Shown here one piece after another: positions 33,099 to 40,714 of a DNA stretch of 64,000 bases (the first letter of the stretch is position 1; the number at the start of each line of letters is the position of its first letter). The notes under the pieces are model-generated. The model ran no database searches. It worked only from the letters and a program-made list of their open reading frames with translations, and was not told the DNA's origin. This stretch comes from Conexibacter stalactiti. Its GTDB lineage: Bacteria > Actinomycetota > Thermoleophilia > Solirubrobacterales > Solirubrobacteraceae. The stretch lies in NCBI RefSeq assembly GCF_035967765.1, contig NZ_JAYWIT010000001.1; one strand, 5' to 3'. Position numbers and translations under genes: made by a program.

Positions 33099-34532
33099 TC
33101 ACCGCCTCCGCGGCAGCGCCTGCACCAGCAGCGCCACAGCAGCCGACAACCCCGCCACGGCGATGAGGGACAGCTCGAACGCCTGGGCGATGTCGTCCGG
33201 GCTCGGCGTCGCGCCGAGCGAGCCATAGAACAACGCGCCGACCACTGCGATGCCGAGCGCGTTGCCGACCTGCTGCGCGGTGCTAAGCACGCCGCTGGCG
33301 GCGCCGGCGTGCTCGGGCTTCATGTCGGCCAGCACGGTCGCGATCAGCGGCGCGGTCAGCAGTCCCATCCCGACGCCGTCGAGCACGAGCGCCGGCAGCA
33401 GCAGCGCGATCTCGCCGCCGGCCCCGACCGCGCCGACCGTCAGCACGAGACCGGCGAGCGCCACCGCCCGCGTCAGCCCGCCGAGCGCCAGCAGCTGGCG
33501 GCCGAGGCGCCCGGCGAGCCCCTGCGAGACGATCGACGCGGCGAGGTAGCCGACGGCGAGCGGCGTGAAGACGAGGCCGGAGCCGAGCGCGTCGAGTCCG
33601 CGGCCCTCCTGCAGGTAGAGCGCCAGCACGAGGAAGAACGAGCCCATCCCGGTGTAGAAGAGGATCGTCGCCAGCAGCCCGACCGTGAAGGCGCGCTCGC
33701 GGAACAGCGCCGGGTCGACGAGCGGGTCGCCGCCGCGCGCGGCGAGACGGCGCTGCGAGATCGCGAAGCCGGCCAGCAGCGGCAGCGCGGCGGCGAGGCA
33801 GAGCCACGTCCACAGCGGCCAGCCGTGCTCGCGGCCGAGCACGAGCGGCAGGACGACGGCAACGAGCGCCAGCGTCGCCAGCAGCGCGCCGCTGAGGTCG
33901 AGGCGGGTCGCGCCGTCGGCGCGCGACTCCCTGATCGCGTACGGCGCGAGCGCGAGCGCGGCCAGGCCGATCGGGACGTTGACGAGGTAGCAGGAGCGCC
34001 AGTCGAGCCCGAGCAGGTCGACGTGGATCAGCAGCCCGCCGATCAGCTGGCCGCAGGCAGCGGCCAGGCCCATCACGAGGCCGTAGACGACGAGCGCCTT
34101 CGCGCGCGCCTCGCCCGCGTAGGTGATGCCGATGATCGACAGCGCCTGCGGCGTCATCAGCGCCGCCGCGGCTCCCTGCACGACGCGTCCGGCGATCAAC
34201 GTCGTCGCGTCCGGCGCGAGGCCGCAGACGGCGGAGGAGAGCGTGAACAGCGCGAGCCCGATCGAGAAGACGCGGCGGCGGCCGACGAGGTCGCCGAGCC
34301 GGCCGCCGAGGATCAGGCCGGCGGCGAGCGCGATCCCGTAGGCGGCGATCACGAGCTGCATCGCGCCGGCGCTCGCGCCGAGGTCGGCCTGCGTCGCGGG
34401 GATCGCGACGTTGACGATGAAGAAGTCGAGCGTGACGATGAAGGTGCCGGTGAGGACCACCGCCATCGCCAGCCACGACGGTGCCGCGCGCCGGGCGGCG
34501 GGGAGCGTTGGGGTGAGGCTGGTGGAGGACAT
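33099..34532 (-). CDS. MFS exporter, DHA2-like (477 aa)
   Basis: A multidrug-type exporter: TM1 block TGTFIVTLDFFIVNVAIPATQADL (DHA motif D1), AAGLILGGRLGDLVGRRRVF (motif A) and about 12 to 14 hydrophobic segments ending AVALLVQALPRRR. The frame is open far upstream, but ATG 34532 gives the normal N-terminus; no good ribosome binding site is seen. It is divergent from the secreted intradiol dioxygenase with 99 bp between. No dedicated regulator is adjacent. The substrate is unknown, perhaps an aromatic compound given the neighbour. Confidence 0.88.
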   Translation of the reverse strand: MSSTSLTPTLPAARRAAPSWLAMAVVLTGTFIVTLDFFIVNVAIPATQADLGASAGAMQLVIAAYGIALAAGLILGGRLGDLVGRRRVFSIGLALFTLSSAVCGLAPDATTLIAGRVVQGAAAALMTPQALSIIGITYAGEARAKALVVYGLVMGLAAACGQLIGGLLIHVDLLGLDWRSCYLVNVPIGLAALALAPYAIRESRADGATRLDLSGALLATLALVAVVLPLVLGREHGWPLWTWLCLAAALPLLAGFAISQRRLAARGGDPLVDPALFRERAFTVGLLATILFYTGMGSFFLVLALYLQEGRGLDALGSGLVFTPLAVGYLAASIVSQGLAGRLGRQLLALGGLTRAVALAGLVLTVGAVGAGGEIALLLPALVLDGVGMGLLTAPLIATVLADMKPEHAGAASGVLSTAQQVGNALGIAVVGALFYGSLGATPSPDDIAQAFELSLIAVAGLSAAVALLVQALPRRR

Positions 34533-34619
34533 GGCGACACCGTCTCGCGAGCGTGGGCGCGCGTCGATTACGCGCGAGGTAGGTGCACCCGCTCCCAGGC
34601 CGCTCCCAGGAAGCGGGCG

Positions 34620-34625
34620 TACGGT
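34620..34625 (+). promoter_or_regulatory. Putative leaderless -10 box
   Basis: TACGGT ends 6 nt before ATG 34632 of the dioxygenase, with only a weak GGAG-like stretch between; leaderless transcription is likely. Confidence 0.45.
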
Positions 34626-34631
34626 GGAGCG

Positions 34632-35483
34632 ATGCACGAAGAGATCAGAGCCAGTCGTCTGCGCGTGACACGCCGCCGGGCGCTGTCGATCGGCGGCACG
34701 CTCGGCCTCGGTGGCTTCCTCGCGGCCTGCGGCGGCGACGGCGGCGGCACGACGACCGTCGAGACGAGCGCCGGCACGACCGCGACCGTCCAGCCGTCGA
34801 CGACCGCGGCCTCCGACGTCGTCGCGCTGCTCGACAGAGCCGCGACCTGCACGCTGGCGCAGGAGGAGACGCAGGGGCCGTACTGGTTCGACGTCGACTC
34901 GATCCGCAGCGACGTGCGCGAGGACCGGCCCGGCACGCGGCTGGAGCTGGCGCTGCGCGTGCAGGACATGTCGCAGTGCGAGGCCGGCGGCGAGGCGGCA
35001 CCGGTCGCCAACGCGGTCGTCGAGATCTGGCATTGCGACGCCGGCGGCAGCTACTCCGGCTTCGAGTCGGGCGCGATGGGCCCGCCCGGCGATGCCGGCT
35101 CCGGCGAGACCTCCGACGGCTCCTACTCGCAGGGCGACAGCGAGGCGACGACGAGCGACGACGGCACCTACCTGCGCGGCGCGCAGGCGACCGACAGAAA
35201 CGGCGTCGCGCAGTTCACGACGATCTACCCCGGCTGGTACCAGGGCCGCACCGTCCACATCCACCTGAAGGTCCACGTCGACAAGCGCACGGTGCTGACG
35301 ACGCAGCTGTACTTCGACGAGGCGCTCAACGACGAGGTCTTCGCGACGGCGCCCTACGACGAGCGCGGCGGTCGCGACATGACCAACGACAGCGACGGCA
35401 TCTTCGACCCCGTCGGCCTGCTCGACGTCAGCCGAGAGGACGACGGCTACCTCGGCGTGATCAACCTCGGCGTCAACGCCTGA
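34632..35483 (+). CDS. Exported intradiol ring-cleavage dioxygenase, Tat lipoprotein (283 aa)
   Basis: The N-terminus has a twin-arginine stretch (TRRRALS), a Gly/Leu hydrophobic segment and a lipobox ending LAAC before GGDGGG, then a Thr-rich linker: a Tat-exported lipoprotein. The catalytic domain has the intradiol non-haem Fe(III) ligands: first Tyr in IWHCDAGGSYSGF, second Tyr and both His in YPGWYQGRTVHIHLKV. TQGPYWFD is also typical. Unlike cytosolic catechol or protocatechuate dioxygenases it acts outside the membrane, as shown for related secreted actinobacterial enzymes on hydroxyquinol or catechol-like lignin fragments. Substrate unproven. Confidence 0.9.
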   Translation: MHEEIRASRLRVTRRRALSIGGTLGLGGFLAACGGDGGGTTTVETSAGTTATVQPSTTAASDVVALLDRAATCTLAQEETQGPYWFDVDSIRSDVREDRPGTRLELALRVQDMSQCEAGGEAAPVANAVVEIWHCDAGGSYSGFESGAMGPPGDAGSGETSDGSYSQGDSEATTSDDGTYLRGAQATDRNGVAQFTTIYPGWYQGRTVHIHLKVHVDKRTVLTTQLYFDEALNDEVFATAPYDERGGRDMTNDSDGIFDPVGLLDVSREDDGYLGVINLGVNA

Positions 35484-35494
35484 GGCGGTCGCGC

Positions 35495-35500
35495 TAGCCT
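35495..35500 (+). promoter_or_regulatory. Putative leaderless -10 box of the cupin gene
   Basis: TAGCCT ends 6 nt before ATG 35507, without a ribosome binding site. Confidence 0.45.
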
Positions 35501-35506
35501 CGCCCC

Positions 35507-35890
35507 ATGCACCTCGCCCGCTACGACACGTTGGAGCCCTTCATCACCGCCGACGGCTCGACGATCCGCGAATGGGCGGGACCGGGCTACTCGCCGGCGA
35601 GACACCAGAGCCTGGCGGAGGCGACGCTGCCGCCCGGCACCGCCACGATCGCCCACTACCACCCGAGAGCCGAGGAGCTGTACCTCTTCACCGCCGGCCG
35701 CGGGAGGCTGCGGGTCGGCGACGACGAGCGCGACGTGCAGCCGGGCGACTGCGTCGTGATCCCGCCCGGCACCGTCCACAAGCTGTGGAACAGCGGCGAC
35801 GCGGACCTCGTGCTCGTCTGCGCCTGCTCGCCCGCCTACTCGCACGAGGACACGATCCTCGTCGAGGGCGATCAGCCGCCGGCCGACTAG
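35507..35890 (+). CDS. Single-domain cupin protein (127 aa)
   Basis: A small beta-barrel with both cupin motifs: G(X)5HXH-type ATIAHYHPRAEELYLFTAGRGRLRVGD (metal ligands His, His, Glu) and motif 2 PGDCVVIPPGTVHKLWN with the last His. The metal site is intact, so it may be an enzyme or a sugar/small-molecule sensor; size alone cannot tell. It lies 23 bp after the dioxygenase on the same strand but has its own leaderless-type promoter. It is convergent with the kinase gene, the two stops sharing CTAG. Confidence 0.85.
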   Translation: MHLARYDTLEPFITADGSTIREWAGPGYSPARHQSLAEATLPPGTATIAHYHPRAEELYLFTAGRGRLRVGDDERDVQPGDCVVIPPGTVHKLWNSGDADLVLVCACSPAYSHEDTILVEGDQPPAD

Positions 35891-36660
35891 AGCGACGCCA
35901 GCGCCGCCTGCAGCTCGGCGAGCGGCGGGCGGTCGGCCGCGATCGGCTCCAGGCACGCGTCGACCGCCTCCGCCAGCGGCTTCGGGAAGCGGGGGCGGAG
36001 GGAACGGACCGGCGCGGCCCGCTCGCTGCGCTGATCGCGCTCGTCGAAGGGGTTGACGCCGGTCGCGGCCTCCCACAGCACGGTGCCCAGCCCCCAGACG
36101 TCGGTCGCGGCCGTGACCTGGTCGCCGGCCGCCTGCTCCGGCGCCATGTTGCACCAGGTACCGCGCCCGGCGGGGATTCGCCCGGGGCGCTGCGCGATCG
36201 AGAGGTCGAGCAGCTTCGCGCGGCCGCTGTCGGCGACGACGTTCGACGGCTTCAGGTCGAGGTGGAGGATCCCCTCGCCGTGCAGGTAGGCGAGCGCGGA
36301 CGCGAGCTGACGGCCCAGCTCGACGACGTCGCGCGCGGGCAGGTCGCGGCGGTCGAGCAGGTGGGCGAGCGTCTCGCCGCCCATCGTCTCCAGCACGATC
36401 GCCGGGCGCGGCGCGCGGTGGACCTCGTAGCCGCGCGCGATGTGCGGGTGGGTCAGCCTGCGCAGCAGCCGCCCCTCGCGCAGCAGATCACGCACGACGT
36501 CGTCGCGGCCGACCCGGTCGGGCCGCACCGTCTTGACGACGACCGGGCAGGCGCGCCGCTCGCAGTGGGCGGCGTAGACGTCGAGGTGGCGCGAGCGGTG
36601 CAGGTGAGCGGTCACGCGCACGCCGGGCGCCAGCTCGCGCCCGGCCGACAGCGTCCTCAT
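35887..36660 (-). CDS. Ser/Thr protein kinase-like protein coupled to ABC exporter (257 aa)
   Basis: A stand-alone kinase domain without membrane anchor. It keeps the ATP lysine (PVVVKTV), the catalytic loop HLDLKPSNVV (Asp, Lys and Asn all present, HRD changed to HLD), the metal Asp in KLLDLSIAQ (DFG changed to DLS), MAPEQ and DVWGLGTVLWEAATGVNPF. The glycine-rich loop is poorly conserved. It is therefore probably active but divergent. ATG 36660 overlaps the TGA of the ABC exporter (ATGA). With the exporter and the small upstream peptide gene it may form a peptide modification/export unit; alternatively it regulates the exporter by phosphorylation. Confidence 0.85.
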   Translation of the reverse strand: MRTLSAGRELAPGVRVTAHLHRSRHLDVYAAHCERRACPVVVKTVRPDRVGRDDVVRDLLREGRLLRRLTHPHIARGYEVHRAPRPAIVLETMGGETLAHLLDRRDLPARDVVELGRQLASALAYLHGEGILHLDLKPSNVVADSGRAKLLDLSIAQRPGRIPAGRGTWCNMAPEQAAGDQVTAATDVWGLGTVLWEAATGVNPFDERDQRSERAAPVRSLRPRFPKPLAEAVDACLEPIAADRPPLAELQAALASL

Positions 36661-38402
36661 GCGATCGCCTCCACCATGGGAAGGGCGTTGGGCGCCCGCA
36701 GCTCCACCACCCGATCCGCACGCGCGATCACGGCCGGGTCGTGCGAGACGACGATCGTCGTGCGGCCGGGCAGCAGCGCGTCGAGCGCGCTCAGCACCTC
36801 CTCGCGCGCCTCCGCGTCGAGGCCCGTCGTCGGCTCGTCGAGCACGACGACGGCGCTGCCGCGGACGATCGCGCGCGCGATCGAGACGCGCTGGCGCTGG
36901 CCGCCGGAGAGCGCTCGGCCGCGCTGGCCGACGCGCGCGTCGAGCAGCTCGGCGATCCCGACCGCGCGCGCGACCCGCTCGACCTCCGCGGCGTCCGCGT
37001 CGGGCCGGCCGTAGGCGATGTTGTCGCGCACGCTGCCCTCGAACAGCAGCGTCTCCTGCGCCAGCAGCCCGACGTGTCTGCGCACGTCGCGCAGCGGCAG
37101 CCCGCGCAGGTCGTGGCCGTCGAGCAGGACCTCGCCGGCGGCGGGGTCGGCGAAGCGCAGCAGCAGTCGCGTCACGGTCGTCTTGCCGGCGCCGCTGGGG
37201 CCGGCAAGCGCGACGCACTCGCCCGGCTGCACCACGAGCGAGCAGCCGGCGAGCGCGTCGCGCGCCGCACCGGGATAGGCGTAGGTGACGTCGCGCAGCT
37301 CGACCCGGCCACGCACCTCAGCGGCCGGCAGCGGCTGCGCGCCGGGCCGATCGACCACGGCCGGCCGCTCGTCGAGCAGCTCGATCACGCGCTCTGCACC
37401 GGCCGAGGCGGCGTAGAGGCTGTTGACGAGGCCGCTCAGCTGGCGCACCGGGCTGTAGAGCTGCGACAGGTAGGCGAGGAAGACGAGCAGGCCGCCGATC
37501 GTGAGGTCGCCGGAGCTGAGCGCCCAGACGCCGAGGCCGACGACGACGAGCGCGCCGAGCAGCTCGATCAAGTCGACGAGCGGGGCGAACAGCGAGCGGA
37601 TCCGCGTCGAGGCCAGCTCGGCCTCCATGATCGCCGCGTTCTCGCGCCGGAAGCGCTCCAGCTCGTGCTGCTCGCGACCCATGCTCTGCACCAGCGCGGC
37701 GTTCGCGAGCGACTCCTCGGCGACGGCGGTCAGCGAGCCGGAGCGGCGCCGCTTCTCACGCGAGGCGTGCTTGATCAGCCCCGAGAAGCGGCGCGCGGTC
37801 AGCCAGAAGAGCGGCACGACGACGAGCGAGACGAGCGCCAGTCTCCACGACAGCAGCAGCAGCGCGCCACTGAAGAAGACGATCCGCGCGACGGCCGAGA
37901 TCGCGTCGCCGACGCCGGTCAGCACGAACCGCTCGATCGCCTGCACGTCGGAGGTCAGGCGCGAGAGCAGGTCGCCGAGGCGGCGGCGGTCGAGCACGTC
38001 GAGGCCGAGCCCCTGCACGTGCGAGAAGAGGCGCGCGCGCAGGTTCAGCAGGAAGCGCTCGCCGACCCACGCCGCGAGGTAGTCGTCGCCGAAGCGGACG
38101 ATCCCGTTGACGAGCGTGAGACCGAGGTAGATCCCCGCGAGCGGCAGCAGCGCGGCGGCGTCGCGCGGCACCAGGACGTCATCGACGACCAGCTTGAAGA
38201 GCCAGATCTCGGCTGCCTCGATCGCCGGCACGAGCACGAGGAAGAGGACGCCCGCGGCGATCGCGGGGCGGTAGGGGCGCGCGTCGGGCCAGAAGCGGCG
38301 GAAGATCTCGCGCATCGGCACCGGCGGCGCGGCGGCGACGGCCTCCTGCCCGTCGGCGACGGGCACGAGCAGGCGGTGGAGGCGTTCACGGAGACGGCGC
38401 AT
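36657..38402 (-). CDS. ABC exporter, fused permease-ATPase, MsbA-like (581 aa)
   Basis: Six TM helices (about residues 50-340, starting IAAGVLFLVLVPAIEAAEIWLF) are fused to an ATPase domain with Walker A GPSGAGKTT, signature LSGGQRQRVSIARAI, Walker B VVVLDEPTTGLDAE and H-loop IVVSHDP. There is no N-terminal C39 peptidase domain. I start at ATG 38402; the frame is open to 38657 but that part overlaps the small peptide gene and has no sensible composition. A 14-bp hairpin lies between the peptide gene and this start. The kinase gene is coupled at its 3' end. The cargo could be the small peptide, or a lipid or drug. Confidence 0.9.
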   Translation of the reverse strand: MRRLRERLHRLLVPVADGQEAVAAAPPVPMREIFRRFWPDARPYRPAIAAGVLFLVLVPAIEAAEIWLFKLVVDDVLVPRDAAALLPLAGIYLGLTLVNGIVRFGDDYLAAWVGERFLLNLRARLFSHVQGLGLDVLDRRRLGDLLSRLTSDVQAIERFVLTGVGDAISAVARIVFFSGALLLLSWRLALVSLVVVPLFWLTARRFSGLIKHASREKRRRSGSLTAVAEESLANAALVQSMGREQHELERFRRENAAIMEAELASTRIRSLFAPLVDLIELLGALVVVGLGVWALSSGDLTIGGLLVFLAYLSQLYSPVRQLSGLVNSLYAASAGAERVIELLDERPAVVDRPGAQPLPAAEVRGRVELRDVTYAYPGAARDALAGCSLVVQPGECVALAGPSGAGKTTVTRLLLRFADPAAGEVLLDGHDLRGLPLRDVRRHVGLLAQETLLFEGSVRDNIAYGRPDADAAEVERVARAVGIAELLDARVGQRGRALSGGQRQRVSIARAIVRGSAVVVLDEPTTGLDAEAREEVLSALDALLPGRTTIVVSHDPAVIARADRVVELRAPNALPMVEAIA

Positions 38403-38412
38403 GGAAGAAGAA

Positions 38413-38449
38413 GGCGGCCGGCCGGCGCTCACGGCGCCGGCCGGCCGTC
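38413..38449 (-). terminator. Strong hairpin between peptide gene and exporter
   Basis: A 14-bp perfect GC stem (38415-38428 with 38434-38447) and 5-nt loop, followed on the minus strand by CCTTCTTCTTCC just before the exporter start. It could attenuate exporter expression relative to the peptide or mask the exporter start. Confidence 0.6.
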
Positions 38450-38452
38450 GGA

Positions 38453-38605
38453 TCACGTGTTGGTGTTGCGACCCGTGTTCGTGTTGCGACGGCGGCGGCG
38501 CCGACGACGGCCGTTGCCGTTGCCGCGCCGGCCGGTGTTCGTTCTCGTGTTGGTGCGGCTGCTCGACGACGCGAGCGCCGGCGTGACGGCGGTGAAGAAG
38601 GCCAT
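38453..38605 (-). CDS. Small Thr/Asn/Arg-rich peptide (50 aa), possible exported precursor
   Basis: No family is recognised. ATG 38605 is preceded by a strong ribosome binding site (GGAGGTG about 8 nt upstream). The 50 codons are about 90% G or C at third positions, with 45 of 50 ending in G/C, while first and second positions are mixed; this is strong coding evidence. The peptide has a short hydrophobic start (MAFFTAVTPALA), four serines, repeated Asn-Thr pairs (RTNTRTNTG, NTNTGRNTNT at the end), Gly-Asn pairs and a run of eight arginines. It is followed by a hairpin and then by the ABC exporter and kinase genes. It may be a modified or exported peptide, or a nucleic-acid-binding protein. 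Confidence 0.65.
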   Translation of the reverse strand: MAFFTAVTPALASSSSRTNTRTNTGRRGNGNGRRRRRRRRNTNTGRNTNT

Positions 38606-38661
38606 TTCGGTGGCACCTCCGGGGTGAGGGATCAGTGACGAACGGCAGCCTCCCCACGCGC

Positions 38662-38755
38662 CGTGAGAGGTCTGTGAGCCGATCGCGAGAGCGTTCTCAC
38701 GTGCGCAGCGGGAATCATGAGGTCGCTCTCATGTCGAATCCATCGCCATCTCACG
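38662..38755. promoter_or_regulatory. Phased CTCAYG repeats before the two-component system
   Basis: Six copies of CTCA(C/T)G or its complement (one TGTGAG variant) start at 38662, 38673, 38696, 38716, 38728 and 38750. The steps are 11, 23, 20, 12 and 22 bp, near whole turns of the helix. CATGAG and CTCATG at 38716-38733 form an inverted repeat. This suits an OmpR-type regulator, encoded two genes downstream. Confidence 0.6.
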
Positions 38756-38768
38756 CGCGCAGGCCAGC

Positions 38769-39287
38769 GTGCGCGGCGTGCCCCGCATGCGCCTGATCGC
38801 CGTTGTCGCCGCCGCGCTCGCGATCGCCGTGCTGGCAGGCGCGGCGGCCGCGACGCTGTTGACTCCGGCGGCGCCGGAGGCGGTCCGTGTGATCGAGGTC
38901 GACCCGCTCGCCGGGCACTCCGCCGCCGACCTGGCGCGCGAGCGCGCGGCGGCGCAGCAGCGGCGCGGCGCGGCGCGGCGCGCGCAGCAGCGCGAGCGGC
39001 GTCAGGCTGCCGCGCGCGAGCGGGCACGGCGCGAGGCGGCCGAGCGCGCGCGCGAACGGCGCGAGGCGCAGCAGCAGCCGGTGACGCCGCCGCCGACGAG
39101 CGGGTCGACCGGATCGAGTGGAGCGAGCGGAAGCGGCGGATCGAGCGACGACCGCTCCGACGACGACGGCTTCGCTCCGCCGCCGACGCCCGAGCCGCCC
39201 GACCTCGACGACGACGACAGCAGCGGCCCCGGCGGCGGCGATGACGACGACAGCAGCGGCAGCGGCTCTGGCGGGGACGACGATTGA
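38769..39287 (+). CDS. Secreted or anchored acidic-tailed protein coupled to sensor kinase (172 aa)
   Basis: No family is recognised. A hydrophobic N-terminal segment (RLIAVVAAALAIAVLAGAAAATLL) acts as signal peptide or anchor. It is followed by a highly charged Arg/Ala/Glu/Gln helix (about residues 55-100, coiled-coil-like) and then a Pro/Ser/Gly/Asp-rich low-complexity tail with several Asp runs (DDDDSS twice). The gene starts at GTG 38769 or ATG 38787 and its stop overlaps the TTG start of the histidine kinase (TTGA). An extracytosolic acidic tail next to a sensor kinase suggests a cation- or stress-related accessory of the signalling system; this is inference. Confidence 0.7.
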   Translation: MRGVPRMRLIAVVAAALAIAVLAGAAAATLLTPAAPEAVRVIEVDPLAGHSAADLARERAAAQQRRGAARRAQQRERRQAAARERARREAAERARERREAQQQPVTPPPTSGSTGSSGASGSGGSSDDRSDDDGFAPPPTPEPPDLDDDDSSGPGGGDDDDSSGSGSGGDDD

Positions 39288-40714
39288 CCCGTCCACCGGC
39301 CCGCGCGCGCGTCCTCTTCGGCGCGCGCGCTCGCATCCTCACCGCCTTCGTCGTGCTGCTGAGCTTCTCGACCGTCCTCTCGACGCTCGCGCTGCGCCAG
39401 ATCCTGCTGGTGCGCGCCGACGAGCGGACCGACCGCACGCTCAGCCAGGAGGTCGAGGAGTTCCGCCGCCTCGTCGCCGACGGCCGCGACCCGCGCGACG
39501 GCCGCCCCTTCGACGGCGACGTGAGAGCGATCTTCGACGTCTACCTCGCGCGCAACGTGCCCGCCCCCGACGAGGACCTGTACACGCTGCTCGACGGCCG
39601 CCCCTACCGCTCCAGCGCGACCGGCGAACCCGACCCCGCCGTCGTCAGACGGCTGCGCACGCTGACGATGCTGAGCAGCGCGCGGCGCGGCACGATCGAG
39701 ACCGCCGACGGCCCGGTCCGCTATCTCGCGACGCCGGTGCGCGTGGAGGGCAGGGTGCGTGGCGGCTTCGTCGTGACCGAGGCGCTGCAGCCGCAGCGCG
39801 ATGAGGTCGACGAGGCGGTCAGGGTCGCCGCCGGCGTCTCGCTCGCGGTGCTGCTGCTCGCCTCGGCGCTGGCGTGGCTGGTTGCCGGCCGCGTGCTGGC
39901 GCCGCTGCGCGAGCTGCGCGACACCGCGCGCGAGATCGGCGACGAGGACCTGACGCGGCGGATCGAGGTGCGCGGCAGCGACGAGATCGCCGAGTTGGGC
40001 CGCACCTTCAACGCGATGCTCGACCGGCTGGAGCGGACATTCGACGTGCAGCGCCAGCTCGTCTCCGACGCCGGCCACGAGCTGCGCACGCCGATCACGA
40101 TCATCCGCGGTCACCTGGAGCTGCTCGGCGACGACCCGCGGGAGCGGCGCGAGACGGTCGCGCTCGTGACCGACGAGCTGGACCGCATGGCGCGCTTCGT
40201 CGACGACCTGCTGACGCTCGCGAAGGCCGAGCGCAACGACTTCCTGCACCTCGGCGACGTCGACCTCGACGTGCTGACCGAGGAGCTGCTGGCGAAGGCG
40301 CAGGCGCTCGCCTCCGACCGCGTCTGGAGCGCCGACGCGATCGCCGTCGGACGCCTGCGCGGCGACCGCCAGCGGCTGACGCAGGCGGTCGTCAACCTCG
40401 CCCGCAACGCCGTCGAGCACACCGGCCCGGGCGACGCGATCGCGCTTGGCAGCGCCTTCGAGCGCGGCGAGGCGCGGATCTGGGTGCGCGACGGCGGCCC
40501 GGGCGTCGCCGAGGCCGAGCAGGAGCGGATCTTCGAGCGCTTCGCGCGCGCCGGCCGCTCCCGCCGCCGCTCCGACGGCGCCGGGCTCGGCCTCGCGATC
40601 GTGCGCGCGATCGCGGAGGCCCACGGCGGCCGTGTCGAGCTGCGCTCCCGCCCCGGCGAGGGCGCCACCTTCACCGTCGTCGTACCGGTCAGAGAGGAAG
40701 ATCCCCAGCCATGA
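39284..40714 (+). CDS. Sensor histidine kinase, HAMP type (476 aa)
   Basis: Membrane sensor with TM1 (ILTAFVVLLSFSTVLSTLALRQILL), an extracytosolic domain of about 130 residues, TM2 (VAAGVSLAVLLLASALAWLVAG), HAMP, the HisKA helix with the phosphorylated His in SDAGHELRTPITIIRGHLELL (about residue 265), and HATPase motifs NLARNAVEHT, DGGPGV and GAGLGLAIV. The start codon appears to be TTG 39284, overlapping the preceding stop; no ATG or GTG fits the N-terminus better. The response regulator gene overlaps by ATGA. The signal is unknown, but the first gene of the operon encodes a charged envelope protein. Confidence 0.92.
   Translation: MTRPPARARVLFGARARILTAFVVLLSFSTVLSTLALRQILLVRADERTDRTLSQEVEEFRRLVADGRDPRDGRPFDGDVRAIFDVYLARNVPAPDEDLYTLLDGRPYRSSATGEPDPAVVRRLRTLTMLSSARRGTIETADGPVRYLATPVRVEGRVRGGFVVTEALQPQRDEVDEAVRVAAGVSLAVLLLASALAWLVAGRVLAPLRELRDTAREIGDEDLTRRIEVRGSDEIAELGRTFNAMLDRLERTFDVQRQLVSDAGHELRTPITIIRGHLELLGDDPRERRETVALVTDELDRMARFVDDLLTLAKAERNDFLHLGDVDLDVLTEELLAKAQALASDRVWSADAIAVGRLRGDRQRLTQAVVNLARNAVEHTGPGDAIALGSAFERGEARIWVRDGGPGVAEAEQERIFERFARAGRSRRRSDGAGLGLAIVRAIAEAHGGRVELRSRPGEGATFTVVVPVREEDPQP

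Noticed and set aside
33099..35276. MFS exporter with a 250-residue N-terminal extension
   Set aside because: The extension is antisense to the intradiol dioxygenase and has no domain-like composition; ATG 34532 gives the normal N-terminus.
35887..36660. Kinase-like protein as a full class III/IV lanthipeptide synthetase
   Set aside because: Only a kinase domain of 257 residues is present; no lyase or cyclase domain can be seen.
38386..38616. 76-residue Arg/Ala/Pro-rich frame on the minus strand
   Set aside because: It overlaps the 50-codon gene in another frame, lacks an RBS and has no GC3 bias, unlike the smaller gene.
38403..38657. ABC exporter with an 85-residue N-terminal extension
   Set aside because: The His/Gln/Pro-rich stretch is a frame shadow of the small peptide gene; exporters of this type start close to TM1.
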